DNA from: Urbifossiella limnaea
GTDB lineage: Bacteria; Planctomycetota; Planctomycetia; Gemmatales; Gemmataceae
Reading direction: 5' to 3'
Assembly (NCBI RefSeq): GCF_007747215.1
Contig: NZ_CP036273.1
Span: forward strand, 5,440,322 to 5,504,321
Length of the DNA: 64,000 nucleotides
Positions 9,252-17,510 of this stretch are shown here, one piece after another. The notes beneath the pieces were generated by a model. It was given only the letters and a program-made list of their open reading frames with translations. It searched no databases and was not told the origin of the DNA. Numbering within the stretch: position 1 is the stretch's first letter; each line of letters opens with the position of its first letter. Made by a program: the position numbers and the translations under genes.

Positions 9252-10589
9252 CTACTCCGCGGCCAGCGACACGCAGACCACTTCCTTGTCGTTCCGCACG
9301 AACGCGCAGCGCTCTGCGAACGCCGGCGGCGCCCACGCGACCCGCCGGCCGAACGACGGCCCCGTCGGCGCCAGCACCTTCGCCCGGCTCACTTCCTCGT
9401 ACCCGGCGGGCGACATCTTTGCCACGGCCAGCTCGCCCGTCTCCGAGAACAGGTAGAAGCGGTCGCCGTTCTTCACGACATAGACCGTGCCGCTCGTCGC
9501 CTTGCCGTAGTCCTCTTCCTTATCCTCCCCGATCACCGGCTTGAACGTGCTCCAAAGCCGCTTCCCGGTCGCCATCTCGACGGCCCGGAACTGCCCCGGC
9601 TGGTCGGCCCCGTAGATCACGCCGTTCTCGGCGAACGGCGTCATATTCACGGGGTAAAGCCCCTCCTTCACCCGCGGGCCGCCCTTACCGCGCCACACCT
9701 CTTTCACCGCGGGCTTCGTGGCGTCGAGCCGGAGCGTGACGGCGACGTTGCCGATGCCGCCGACGTAGACCAGGTCGCCGTCCTGCCGCGGCGACATGAT
9801 CGACATGCCGTACTCCGGCTGGAGCGGCACGTCCCAGTACTTGCTACCGGTGGTCGGGTTCAGGCCGTGGAGCGCCTTCGGGGTCCACACGACCAACTGG
9901 TCGGTGCCGCCGCCCTTCATGACGGCCGGCGTGTTATACCCCTGGTCGGTCGCAGAAAGTGCCTTCCACACTTCCACGCCGCTGTCCTTGTCGAACGCCA
10001 CGACCGTGCTCCCCTCGCCGCCGACGAGGCAGACGACGAGGTTCTGGTACACCAGCGGGTGCCCGGCGAAGCCCCACACCGGCACCTTGGCCCCGTAGTC
10101 CTTCGGGAAGTTTTTCGCCCACAGCTTCTTCCCGGAAGCGGCGTCGAGGCAGAGGAAGTCGCCCATCGCGCCGAGCACATACACCTTGCCGCCGCTGACC
10201 GTCGGCACGCACCGCGGCCCGGCCGGGTACTGGATCGCGTACGTCACCGGCCACTCGTGCTTCCACACCTCCTGACCGGTCTTCGCGTCCAGGCACAGCA
10301 CGCGCTCGGTGGTGGCCGTCTTGACGATCTCGAAGGGGTCGGAGGGGTCTTTAGCGCCCTCCTTCATGACCTTGTCGGCAACGTACACCTTACCGCCGGC
10401 GACCGCCGGCCCGGCGTACCCGCCGCCGACGGACGCCCGCCACAGCACCTTGGGACCGCCCTTCGGGAACTCCTTCAGGACGCCGGGTTCGGCCCAAACG
10501 CTGTTGTGCGTCGGCCCAAGGTACTGCGGCCAGTCGGCAGCCAGGAGCGCGGGAAGGAGCAGGAGAAGGATCGCGGCGCGGCGGGTCAT
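9252..10589 (-). CDS. Secreted PQQ-type beta-propeller protein (BamB/quinoprotein-like repeats)
   Basis: The 445-residue protein has a signal peptide (MTRRAAILLLLLPALLAADW) followed by PQQ-like propeller blades. The recurring G-x-V-Y / D-x-x-T-G-x-x-x-W pattern appears as GGKVYVADK, CLDAKTGQEVWKHEW, GGKVYVLGAMGDFLCLDAASG, TVVAFDKDSGVEVWK and RAVEMATGKRLWS. Such proteins are common in planctomycetes and often bear no PQQ. No dehydrogenase-specific Cys pair or catalytic Asp was seen, so an enzymatic role is not supported and a scaffold or binding role is likely. I chose ATG 10589 because the longer frame adds 61 unrelated basic residues before the signal peptide. It lies 55 bp downstream of the DUF3754-like gene. 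Confidence 0.88.
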   Translation of the reverse strand: MTRRAAILLLLLPALLAADWPQYLGPTHNSVWAEPGVLKEFPKGGPKVLWRASVGGGYAGPAVAGGKVYVADKVMKEGAKDPSDPFEIVKTATTERVLCLDAKTGQEVWKHEWPVTYAIQYPAGPRCVPTVSGGKVYVLGAMGDFLCLDAASGKKLWAKNFPKDYGAKVPVWGFAGHPLVYQNLVVCLVGGEGSTVVAFDKDSGVEVWKALSATDQGYNTPAVMKGGGTDQLVVWTPKALHGLNPTTGSKYWDVPLQPEYGMSIMSPRQDGDLVYVGGIGNVAVTLRLDATKPAVKEVWRGKGGPRVKEGLYPVNMTPFAENGVIYGADQPGQFRAVEMATGKRLWSTFKPVIGEDKEEDYGKATSGTVYVVKNGDRFYLFSETGELAVAKMSPAGYEEVSRAKVLAPTGPSFGRRVAWAPPAFAERCAFVRNDKEVVCVSLAAE

Positions 10590-10644
10590 GCGAGTCGGCT
10601 CCGAGCAGGTGGACCGGAGAGGATACCGGGCGCAACGCCAGCGT

Positions 10645-11895
10645 TTACGCGCCCCCGGAGGCGGGGATGCCCCGAGACGGGTATTGTTGCCACATTTGGT
10701 CGAGCGTCGCCTGCGCGGCCTCCAGCGGCACCGCCCGGTAGCGGTCGCCGGTCTTCGACACGATCCCTGCACGCTCCAGCTTGGCCAGCGCGTCCGCGAT
10801 CTCGAAGTCCACTTCCATGTTCAGCCGCCGCTCCAGGTCGAGTTCGACGTAGTCGTCCAGCTCGGCGGCCGTCCACCCCCGGTCGGCGGCGTACCGCCAC
10901 AGGTAGAAGTAGCTCAAAAGCGTCTCCCGGCACTCCTGCTCCTCGGCCTCGTCCAGCAGCCGATACATCACGCCGGCGTTGTTGTCGAGGTTCTGGTAGT
11001 AGAGGCTCTGCGTCAGTTGCAGCGAGTACGTCTGCTTCGACACCTGGAAGCTGTACCACGTCTTGTACCCGTACCCGAGCACGAGCGCGACGGGGGCGTA
11101 CAGCGCCAGCAGGGCGGCTGTCGAGCCGGCGAACAGCGCCGCGGCCAGGCCGCCGAGGTTGGCCGCACTCAGCTTCCACCCGACGTACCCGACGGTGCTG
11201 GACAGCGACCCGCCGAGCTTCACCCGCTCGAACCAGGGCATCTTGACCCGCCCCCCCGGCAGGAGCATCTCGATGTCCATCTGCGGGATGTCCTTGAACA
11301 GCTTCAGGAACACGCTGTCGGTGTCGGCCTCCTTCCCGAGCCGCTTGTGCGGCCGCTGCTTGAAGATGACCGCGACGCGGTTGAACGTCGGGACGCGGAC
11401 CTCCTCGAGCCGGAACCGGTTCCGCCAGTTCCGCTTGAACCGCTTGCTCATGCCCTTCCCGCGGACGAACACCTCGACCTGGTCGAAGGCGCCCCACGGG
11501 ATGTCCATGTCGATGCCCCAGTCGCTGGCCCCGGCCATCACGACTTCGAGTTCCGGCCGCGACAGGTGCGTGTAGTTGGCCCGGCCCATCAGGTGCGTGA
11601 ACGTGCCGAACAGCTCCTTCTGGGCCGCGGCCGACGCCCCGGGGTCGAGCTTCTTCAGCGGCTTCGGGTCGCCGTCCGGGTCGAACGAGGCGTAGCTGTC
11701 TTCGAGCTGCCGCAGCTCGGCGTGGTACAGGGCGTGGATGTGGAGGGTGACGGCGCGGGCGAAGCGGCGGAAGCGGGTCTGGTCGTCGGGGGTCAGCGGC
11801 TGCCCGCCGGCCGGGCCGGCGTCGGAGGCGAGGTAGTCGATCAGGTCCGTAACGCGGACGGGGATGTAGTGCTCGCGGTCGGCGTACTCGGCCAC
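10645..11895 (-). CDS. DUF3754-like membrane protein
   Basis: The 416-residue protein has a soluble N-terminal part rich in charged residues ([33 protein letters not shown]). A signature-like stretch at about residues 205-225 ([20 protein letters not shown]) is followed by two hydrophobic segments near 235-280 ([31 protein letters not shown]). The C-terminal region ([33 protein letters not shown]) looks like a helical, winged-helix-like tail. This layout matches DUF3754 (the TMEM143-like family), whose function is unknown. It is followed after 55 bp by the propeller gene and preceded after 18 bp by a 54-residue membrane protein. Confidence 0.72.
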   Translation of the reverse strand: MAEYADREHYIPVRVTDLIDYLASDAGPAGGQPLTPDDQTRFRRFARAVTLHIHALYHAELRQLEDSYASFDPDGDPKPLKKLDPGASAAAQKELFGTFTHLMGRANYTHLSRPELEVVMAGASDWGIDMDIPWGAFDQVEVFVRGKGMSKRFKRNWRNRFRLEEVRVPTFNRVAVIFKQRPHKRLGKEADTDSVFLKLFKDIPQMDIEMLLPGGRVKMPWFERVKLGGSLSSTVGYVGWKLSAANLGGLAAALFAGSTAALLALYAPVALVLGYGYKTWYSFQVSKQTYSLQLTQSLYYQNLDNNAGVMYRLLDEAEEQECRETLLSYFYLWRYAADRGWTAAELDDYVELDLERRLNMEVDFEIADALAKLERAGIVSKTGDRYRAVPLEAAQATLDQMWQQYPSRGIPASGGA

Positions 11896-11913
11896 GGGAT
11901 CACCTGGGGCGGA

Positions 11914-12078
11914 TCAGCGGATGAACACGAGCGCGGCCGCGGCGGCGAGGATGACGGCGGCGGCGACCGCGACGACGAAGTTGAGCCCGCGGGGAACGTC
12001 GGACCGGCCGGGGTGGAGGCCGCCTTCGCGGTCGCGGGTGTCCTGGTAGTCGGCGAAGTCGTCTTCGACATCGGCCAC
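11914..12078 (-). CDS. Small single-pass membrane protein, 54 residues
   Basis: GTG 12078 opens a 54-codon frame with an acidic N-terminus (VADVEDDFADYQDTRDREGG) and one C-terminal hydrophobic helix (LNFVVAVAAAVILAAAAALV) ending in FIR. It lies in the same direction between Uma2 (32 bp upstream) and the DUF3754-like gene (18 bp downstream), which supports a real gene in an operon. It is probably an inner-membrane protein with a cytoplasmic acidic head. No family was recognised. Confidence 0.6.
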   Translation of the reverse strand: MADVEDDFADYQDTRDREGGLHPGRSDVPRGLNFVVAVAAAVILAAAAALVFIR

Positions 12079-12110
12079 GGCGGGCTCCTGCGGGCGGGCG
12101 CTCTGCCCCG

Positions 12111-12737
12111 CTATTCGCCACCCGCGGCCGGAGCTTGCAGCGGGATCGGCGGGAAGCGGAACAGGTCGGCGACCGCGACGGCGAAGCCGGGAAGCAGGAC
12201 GGGCGAGGTGATCGTGTCGCCGGGGCGCAGCAGTTCCGATGCCCCTCCGCCATGGCAGACCAGGACGGTTTCGGTGTCGGGGTTCAACACCCACACATCT
12301 TTCACCCCGGTGCGGAGCCACTCGTCTCGCTTGAGGTCCACCTCGCGGGCCAAATCCTTCGGCGAAATCACCTCCACCACGATGTCGGGCACCACCTCGC
12401 AGAACCCGTCGCGCTTGTACCGGCTAGGCGGAAGGGTTGCGTAGGACACGTATGCTGCGTCCGGCTTCCGCACGCGACCGGGGTCCGTGGGGTCGGCGGC
12501 GAAGCATCGAAAACCCGTCTCTTGCGGGAACACCGTTCCGAGCGGGTTCCGTGCGAGGAACGTCCGGATGTGGAAGTGGACCTCGCCGCCGACCCGCGAC
12601 GACTCGGTGCTCATGTTCAACTCCTGAAGTCGGCCGCGGACCAATTCGTACCCCTTCCCGGCGTCTCCCATGCGCAACAGGTCGTCGGACGTCAGCGGCG
12701 GCGCGGGGGCTGGGCGGGGGGCGGCGGCGGTCGTCAT
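12111..12737 (-). CDS. Uma2-family (DUF820) putative PD-(D/E)XK endonuclease-like protein
   Basis: The 208-residue protein shows the Uma2 layout: LTSDDLLRM and KGYELVRGRLQEL near the N-terminus, then RKPDAAYVS, VPDIVVEVISPKD and DVWVLNPDTETV. The two Asp and the Glu of PD..(x)n..E-V fit the restriction-endonuclease-like active site. The family is expanded in planctomycetes and cyanobacteria and its cellular role is unsettled. I chose ATG 12737 rather than a start 13 codons upstream because the family usually begins with a short Ala/Pro-rich stretch before the first conserved helix. It lies at the head of a small minus-strand group with the 54-residue and DUF3754-like genes. Confidence 0.85.
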   Translation of the reverse strand: MTTAAAPRPAPAPPLTSDDLLRMGDAGKGYELVRGRLQELNMSTESSRVGGEVHFHIRTFLARNPLGTVFPQETGFRCFAADPTDPGRVRKPDAAYVSYATLPPSRYKRDGFCEVVPDIVVEVISPKDLAREVDLKRDEWLRTGVKDVWVLNPDTETVLVCHGGGASELLRPGDTITSPVLLPGFAVAVADLFRFPPIPLQAPAAGGE

Positions 12738-12787
12738 TGGTCGCACCTCACGGGCGGGCACCGGGAATCGTACCAAGGGCGGCGCGG

Positions 12788-14119
12788 CTACTCAATCCGC
12801 CGCGTGATCGACATGCTCCGCACCACCCGCTCCAGGTCAGCCCGCAGCTCCGCCGCCGGCCCCAGCGGCAGCCGGGCGGCCACCGTCGCTCCGCCGTCGG
12901 TCTGCTTCAGCACGGCGTACTCCATCTTCGCCAGCTCGGTGCCGAACGCCACGTCCAGCGCGAACCGGTCTACCGTGATCGGCTCCGCCCGGATGCGCGC
13001 CGGCCGCGCCGCCACCGACACGCGGGCCTTCTCCTTCTCCAGGAACGCCGTCGTCTCGCGCAAGTAATCGTCCACCGCCGGCGTCTTCGCCGCCGTCTCG
13101 ACCGTCACCAGGATGCCGCCGCCGAGGCGGGAGTGGTCGAGCGTCACCTGCTTCCCCTGCACCGCCCCCACCCGCCAGCTGCGCGGGTAGAGGAACCGCA
13201 CCCCGAGCCGCTGGTCGTCGTACAGGAGGAGCGTGTTCTCCGCGTCCGGCTTCAGCGCCAGCCCGCGGAGCGAGGCGTCGGAGAGGTCCGGCGGGAGCGC
13301 CGCGAGCGGGGTGCGCGTCAGGATGAAGGAGCCTTCGATGGCGCCGGTCGTCTGCCCGGAGGTGCCGTCGAGCAGTTCGTGGGTGCCCTTCACCGACAGG
13401 TACGTGAGGAACTTGGCGTCCAGGTCGAAGAATGCGGTGCCTTCGAGCTTCTGGCGGTTGGGGCCGTCCTCGTTCACGCCGCGGACGGTGCCGCTGATCC
13501 GCAGCCGCGCCAGCCGCTTGCCGTCGGTGTTGGCGACGCCTTGGAACTCGACCGTCAGGCCGCCGTCGTCCACCTTCTCCATGTCAGTGAGCTCGGCGAC
13601 CGCGGCCGCCGACGCGGCCCACTTCTCGCCGGTCTTCACGGCGTTCGCCGGGAGAAGGCCCGGCACCGTGGCCGGGAGGAAGACGTCCGTACGGACCACG
13701 TCGATCTCGCCCCAGGTGAGCGGGCCGTCGGGCGAGAACGGGGCGCGGCGGTCGTTGGCCCGGATCAGCACCATCCGCCGCACCGACGGGCGTACGACCG
13801 CGTCCTGGGTGACGTTGCCGACCATGCGGCGGAACTCGACGTCGCGGTACGTGCGGACGGTTTTCTGGGCGTTCGCCTCGTCGGGCTCCAGGACGCGTTC
13901 GTCGTACACGACCTTGCTCGACCCGAGTACCGGCAGCAGCTGCGGCGCCTTGTCCTTCCCCTGTGGGACGGCCAACTTGCCGGACAGCTGCACCCGCACG
14001 TCCACCTTGTAGGCGTGGTTCGGGCGAAACCCCTCCGACAGCGCGACGGCCTCCTGGGCGTCGGCACGTGTCGCCCAGCCGACACAGACGACGGCGAACA
14101 GGGTGCGAATGTGACGCAT
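12788..14119 (-). CDS. Secreted protein of unknown function with PsbP-like C-terminal part
   Basis: The 443-residue protein begins with a signal peptide (MRHIRTLFAVVCVGWATRADA). The middle (EGFRPNHAYKVDVRVQLSG; LPANAVKTGEKWAASAAAV; GTAFFDLDAKFLTYLSVKG) resembles a planctomycete extracytoplasmic beta-rich domain. The last about 150 residues (LLYDDQRLGVRFLYPRSWRV, ALDVAFGTELAKMEYAVLK) resemble the lipid-free PsbP/Mog1-like alpha/beta fold. No catalytic residues are evident. It is the most upstream gene of the minus-strand run at 8.8-14.1 kb, and the region upstream (14120-14739) is shared with the divergent sigma factor. Confidence 0.75.
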   Translation of the reverse strand: MRHIRTLFAVVCVGWATRADAQEAVALSEGFRPNHAYKVDVRVQLSGKLAVPQGKDKAPQLLPVLGSSKVVYDERVLEPDEANAQKTVRTYRDVEFRRMVGNVTQDAVVRPSVRRMVLIRANDRRAPFSPDGPLTWGEIDVVRTDVFLPATVPGLLPANAVKTGEKWAASAAAVAELTDMEKVDDGGLTVEFQGVANTDGKRLARLRISGTVRGVNEDGPNRQKLEGTAFFDLDAKFLTYLSVKGTHELLDGTSGQTTGAIEGSFILTRTPLAALPPDLSDASLRGLALKPDAENTLLLYDDQRLGVRFLYPRSWRVGAVQGKQVTLDHSRLGGGILVTVETAAKTPAVDDYLRETTAFLEKEKARVSVAARPARIRAEPITVDRFALDVAFGTELAKMEYAVLKQTDGGATVAARLPLGPAAELRADLERVVRSMSITRRIE

Positions 14120-14739
14120 ACTGGTGAAGGGGTTACAGGGGAAGGCTTTCCGCCGCCAGCGGCGGTGCAGCGCCGCTAGCGGCGACGCACCCGATTCTAC
14201 CCCCTGCCCGGAACCCCTACGGCGACGTTGCCAGAAAGGCTTGCAGCAAAACTCACCACGAACCTGTAAATCCGACCACTGTCGTGATTAATTCAAGGCG
14301 CCGACAATCGGTGTCGCAAAAATGTCGGACACGACCGGAGCCACAACCCCCTGTCATTTCAGGAGATCGCGACTGGTCGGCGGCGAATCGTAGGGTCGGA
14401 CCGCGGCTTCGGCAACCTCTTTGCTGCGTAAGAGATCGCACCTTCGAGTCGGCACCCCTGACAACGCGGATCGCCCAATCCCTGCCGGATCGCATTCCCG
14501 GCTGTCGATCGGACGAGCCCACGAGCGAAACGCCGAGAGAAGTCGTACACCGGGTGTCCTGTCCTGAATACGCAGGACATCCGGGCGAACCCCGATCGGG
14601 CCGGGTGTATCTAATCGGGGCAGGCACTGCAACCCCGAAAGCCCGGCGGCGTCGGAAAGGGAGGGGGCCGGAAACGGTATCCCCTGACACACCGAACACA
14701 CCCGGTGCCGCGGAGCGGCCCGTGGCGGGAGGAACGGCG
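14120..14739. other. 620-bp divergent intergenic region, leader of the sigma factor gene
   Basis: No convincing gene lies here; the short frames lack the G/C-ending codon bias of their neighbours. The section near 14225-14345 is less G+C-rich than its surroundings. At 14149-14186 there is a small GC-rich inverted repeat. At 14560-14579 there is a perfect 7-bp inverted repeat with a 6-nt spacer (TGTCCTG-aatacg-CAGGACA). The 3' end carries GGGAGGA before GTG 14740. It could hold promoters for both genes and a regulated leader. Confidence 0.6.
14560..14579. repeat. Perfect 7-bp inverted repeat in the sigma factor leader
   Basis: TGTCCTG and CAGGACA flank six bases, 160 bp before the sigma factor start. 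It has the form of a dimeric operator or a small RNA hairpin; neither can be decided from the sequence. Confidence 0.5.
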
Positions 14740-16440
14740 GTGAGCGCCTTCAAGGTTTCAGCGCTGCGAGAGCTGACGGAGCAACAAACCCGCTTCGCCC
14801 CGCCGGCACGCCGGCAGGAGCAGGTGGGTCGCGCCGAGCGGCTCGTCGCCGAGATCGACCCGGGCAAGCAGTACCCGTACCAGTGGGTCTGCTTCAAGCT
14901 CACCGAGTACCGCTCGGACGCGCACCCGGACCTGCTCATCCCCGGCCCGTTGCTGCGGCACGACCTGGCCCTGTTCGCCCGGCGCGTCGAGCGGTCGATC
15001 CCGGCGGTGCCGGCGGAGCAGGTCGTCGAGCCGATGCTCACCCTCGAACAGGTGAGCGAGCGGTTCCGGGTGTCCACGAAGACGATCGGCCGGTGGCGCC
15101 TCCGCGGGCTGACCGCCCGCCGCATGAAAGTCGCCGGCCGCAGCCAGCTGGGGTTTCCGACTGCGGCGGTGGAGCGGTTCGTCGCCGAGCACCCGAACCT
15201 CGTCAGCCGCGGGGCAAAGTTCTCGCACCTGAGCGAGGGCGAGAAGGACGAGATTCTGAAGGCGGCACGCGACATGCGAGCCGCCGGGCTGTGCCTCACC
15301 GAGGCGACCCGACGGATCGCCGCGGGACTGGGTCGCTCGACGGAGTCGGTACGGACTACCATCAAGAGCCACGACCGCGCCCACCCGGCGCACGCCCTGT
15401 ACCCGGCCGCCGGCCGGCTGACCAATACGGACAAGGACGCGATCTACGAAGCGAAGCGCCAGATGGACCTGACCCGAGTGACAGCCAACCACACAGGTGA
15501 TACCGTGAATACCCTTGCCACCCGCTTCGGCCGCACCCGGTCGTCCATGTACCGGGTGGTGAACGAAGTCCGGGCGCGCGAGCTCATCGCCCGCCCCGTG
15601 GACTACATCGACAGCCCCGAGTTCGCCGACGAGGGCCGCGACGCCGAGTTCCTGGCTGAGATGCCCGGGAAGGCCGAGTTCGACGCGAAGCTGCTGTCCA
15701 TGCGGCCGCCGAAGGACGTGCCGCCGCAGATGGCCCACCTGTACGAGTGGCCGCTGTTGACGAAGGACCAGGAGCAGCACCTGTTCCGCAAGATGAACTA
15801 CCTGAAGCACAAGCTCCGCAAGCTCGGTGAGGCCGTGGACCCGGCCCGGGCGCGCGTCAGCGAACTGCGGCAGGCCGAGCAGCTGCGCGAGGGCGTTAAG
15901 GCCGTCCGCGACGTGCTCATCAACTGCAACCAGCGGCTGGTGTACAACAACGCCAAGAAGCACCTGGCCAGCGGCCTGGAGAACATCGACGACCTGGTGA
16001 GCGACGGCAACCTGTCGCTGATGCGGGCGGTCGAGAAGTTCGACTACAGCCGCGGTAACAAGTTCAGCACGTACGCGACGTGGGCCATCATCAAGAACTT
16101 CGCCCGGAGCATTCCGGACGAGAAGACGCACAAGCAGCGTTACATGACCGGCCACGACGAGGTGTTCGAGGCGAAGGCCGACGTGCGGACGGACGAGCAG
16201 GAGGTGCTGGCCGTGGCCGACGCCGCGAAGGCCCGGGTGAGCAAGCTGCTGGACCACCTCGACCCGCGGACGCGCGAGGTGATCCGGATGCGGGTGGGGC
16301 TCGACGGCAGCCGCGAGATGACGCTGGAGCAGATCGGCCAGCACTTCGGCATCACGAAGGAGCGGGTGCGGCAGATTAACGTCCGCGGGATGAAGCAACT
16401 CCGCGAGTGGGCCGCGAAGGAGAACGGCGACGGGGTGTGA
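14740..16440 (+). CDS. Sigma-70 family RNA polymerase sigma factor with N-terminal DNA-binding-like extension
   Basis: The 566-residue protein has its sigma core in the C-terminal half. Region 1.2/2 begins around residue 335 (YEWPLLTKDQEQHLFRKMNY) and includes NIDDLVSDGNLSLMRAVEKF and RGNKFSTYATWAIIKNFAR near 415-460. Region 4 is at about 502-560 (LDPRTREVIRMRVGL; MTLEQIGQHFGITKERVRQI). Region 3 is short or degenerate. The N-terminal half holds an excisionase/MerR-like helix-turn-helix at about 99-150 (TLEQVSERFRVSTKTIGRW) and two further HTH-like stretches near 165-215 and 230-285 (LATRFGRTRSSMYRVVNEV). GTG 14740 follows GGGAGGA by about 6 nt; the frame upstream looks non-coding. It is followed by a strong intrinsic terminator. 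Promoter specificity is unknown. Confidence 0.9.
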   Translation: MSAFKVSALRELTEQQTRFAPPARRQEQVGRAERLVAEIDPGKQYPYQWVCFKLTEYRSDAHPDLLIPGPLLRHDLALFARRVERSIPAVPAEQVVEPMLTLEQVSERFRVSTKTIGRWRLRGLTARRMKVAGRSQLGFPTAAVERFVAEHPNLVSRGAKFSHLSEGEKDEILKAARDMRAAGLCLTEATRRIAAGLGRSTESVRTTIKSHDRAHPAHALYPAAGRLTNTDKDAIYEAKRQMDLTRVTANHTGDTVNTLATRFGRTRSSMYRVVNEVRARELIARPVDYIDSPEFADEGRDAEFLAEMPGKAEFDAKLLSMRPPKDVPPQMAHLYEWPLLTKDQEQHLFRKMNYLKHKLRKLGEAVDPARARVSELRQAEQLREGVKAVRDVLINCNQRLVYNNAKKHLASGLENIDDLVSDGNLSLMRAVEKFDYSRGNKFSTYATWAIIKNFARSIPDEKTHKQRYMTGHDEVFEAKADVRTDEQEVLAVADAAKARVSKLLDHLDPRTREVIRMRVGLDGSREMTLEQIGQHFGITKERVRQINVRGMKQLREWAAKENGDGV

Positions 16441-16458
16441 GCCGTGTCAGAAGCGCGA

Positions 16459-16489
16459 AGCCCAGCCGCCGCGACGGCTGGGCTTTTTC
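16459..16489. terminator. Rho-independent terminator after the sigma factor
   Basis: A 10-bp perfect stem (AGCCCAGCCG / CGGCTGGGCT) with a 6-nt loop is followed by TTTTC on the plus strand, 18 bp after the stop codon. It separates the gene from a convergent one and may act in both directions. Confidence 0.88.
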
Positions 16490-16496
16490 GTTTCCC

Positions 16497-16877
16497 TTAC
16501 TTCCCAGTCACGCGGACGAGCGTGTCTTTTCTCTCCCCCTTCTCATCCGAGCTGACGAGTTCCGTCTTGGTGAGCGAGTGGACGGTCCGCGTCTGCGTCT
16601 TCTCCTTCTCACCCATCTTCAGCAACAGGGTCAGTTTGTCGCCGTCGAGTTTGTAGGTGCCCTCGGCCTTGAAGGCCTTCCCGTCGCCGGCCTCGAGCTT
16701 CACCTTGCCGTCCTTAATGAACTCGATGAGGAAGTCGCCACTCTTCCCGGCGTCCTTCGGCGTCCACTTGCCGAGGAGGAGGCTGGCGTCGATCTTCTCC
16801 GGTTGCCGCCCGTCCGCGCCGCCACCGACCACCGCGACCAGCAGTGCCACCACCACGCCGACCACGACCGCGCGCAT
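16497..16877 (-). CDS. Small secreted protein of a Gemmata paralogous family (TIGR03066-like)
   Basis: The 126-residue protein has a signal peptide (MRAVVVGVVVALLVAVVGGG) and a compact lipocalin-like beta domain: SLLLGKWTPKD, FLIEFIKDGKVKL, GTYKLDGDKLTLLLKM, TKTELVSSDEKGE. It is clearly homologous to the next gene upstream (GKWTPDD, IIEFTKDGKL, CTYKLDGDKL), so the pair arose by duplication. The GKW...DG.G..KY.LDGD pattern fits the family that TIGRFAMs described as paralogous in Gemmata obscuriglobus. Function is unknown; binding of a small hydrophobic ligand in the periplasm would fit the fold but is a guess. Confidence 0.8.
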   Translation of the reverse strand: MRAVVVGVVVALLVAVVGGGADGRQPEKIDASLLLGKWTPKDAGKSGDFLIEFIKDGKVKLEAGDGKAFKAEGTYKLDGDKLTLLLKMGEKEKTQTRTVHSLTKTELVSSDEKGERKDTLVRVTGK

Positions 16878-16949
16878 GACCCACCCCCCGGGTTTGAGGA
16901 CTCGGCCGCATCCGTCTTATTCGGGACGAGTGCCGCGGGCCAAACGAAG

Positions 16950-16973
16950 CCGCCCGGGGGTGACCCCGGGCGG
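16950..16973. terminator. GC-rich hairpin (10-bp stem, GTGA loop)
   Basis: CCGCCCGGGG and CCCCGGGCGG enclose GTGA just downstream of the stop of the TIGR03066-like gene at 16995 (minus strand). There is only a weak T run, so termination is probable rather than certain. Confidence 0.65.
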
Positions 16974-16994
16974 TGACGGCGTCGGCGGCGGTCG

Positions 16995-17390
16995 TCAGTC
17001 CTTCTTCTCGCTCTTGGCCGCGACGCGGAGGAGCGTGTCCTTCTTCCCCTTCTCGTCGGTCGTGACCAGCGTCTTGGCGTTGAGCGTGTTGACCGTCATG
17101 ACCTCGCTCTTCTCCTCGCCCATGAACGCCATCTTGATCGCCAGCTTGTCGCCGTCCAGCTTGTAGGTGCAGTCCAGCTTCAGCTCCTTGCCGTTGAAGT
17201 TGATGGCGATCGCCAGCTTGCCGTCCTTGGTGAACTCGATGATCATCTTGTCGCGCTTGGCGTCGTCGTCCGGCGTCCACTTGCCGACCAGGAGCTTGGC
17301 GTCGAGCTGCTTGGCGTCCTGCCCGACGGTCGTCCCGCCGACCGCCAGGACCAGGAACGCACCCGCCAGCCCGACCGTGACCGTCCGCAT
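16995..17390 (-). CDS. Small secreted protein, paralogue of the next gene (TIGR03066-like)
   Basis: The 131-residue protein has a signal peptide (MRTVTVGLAGAFLVLAVGG) and the same beta-rich domain as the downstream paralogue: KLLVGKWTPDDDAKRDKM, IIEFTKDGKLAIAINFNGK, CTYKLDGDKLAIKMAFMGE, NAKTLVTTDEKGKKDTLLRV. I chose ATG 17390 because the longer frame adds 16 residues before the signal peptide. The two paralogues are 117 bp apart with a hairpin between them, so they may be separate transcripts. Function is unknown. Confidence 0.82.
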   Translation of the reverse strand: MRTVTVGLAGAFLVLAVGGTTVGQDAKQLDAKLLVGKWTPDDDAKRDKMIIEFTKDGKLAIAINFNGKELKLDCTYKLDGDKLAIKMAFMGEEKSEVMTVNTLNAKTLVTTDEKGKKDTLLRVAAKSEKKD

Positions 17391-17456
17391 CGCCGCACCT
17401 CGGGGTGAGTAGGGGAACCAACCCGCTCGTTGTAGCAACTGCGCCTGCGAAACGAG

Positions 17457-17484
17457 CGACGCCCCGGGAACACCCGGGGCGTCG
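17457..17484. terminator. Perfect 12-bp hairpin
   Basis: CGACGCCCCGGG and its complement flank AACA, 27 bp beyond the stop of the coiled-coil gene (minus strand). It is a likely terminator, with a short T-rich stretch on the minus-strand 3' side. Confidence 0.7.
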
Positions 17485-17510
17485 TGTGGGGGAGCCGGAG
17501 GCGACTCGGC

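Noticed and set aside
8622-11246. Plus-strand open frame of 874 codons antisense to the selenoprotein, propeller and DUF3754-like genes
   Set aside because: The amino-acid composition is that of antisense GC-rich DNA (long Arg/Pro/Gly/His runs), there is no domain, and the opposite strand has clear homologous genes.
14440-14520. Possible tRNA (TTCGAGTC-like T-loop word)
   Set aside because: No cloverleaf, acceptor stem or anticodon arm could be folded around it.
14354-14701. Minus-strand 115-codon frame in the sigma leader
   Set aside because: No homology recognised and no G/C-ending codon bias; best read as non-coding.
14284-14739. N-terminal extension of the sigma factor frame
   Set aside because: The upstream codons are irregular and lack the codon bias; GTG 14740 has a good Shine-Dalgarno sequence.
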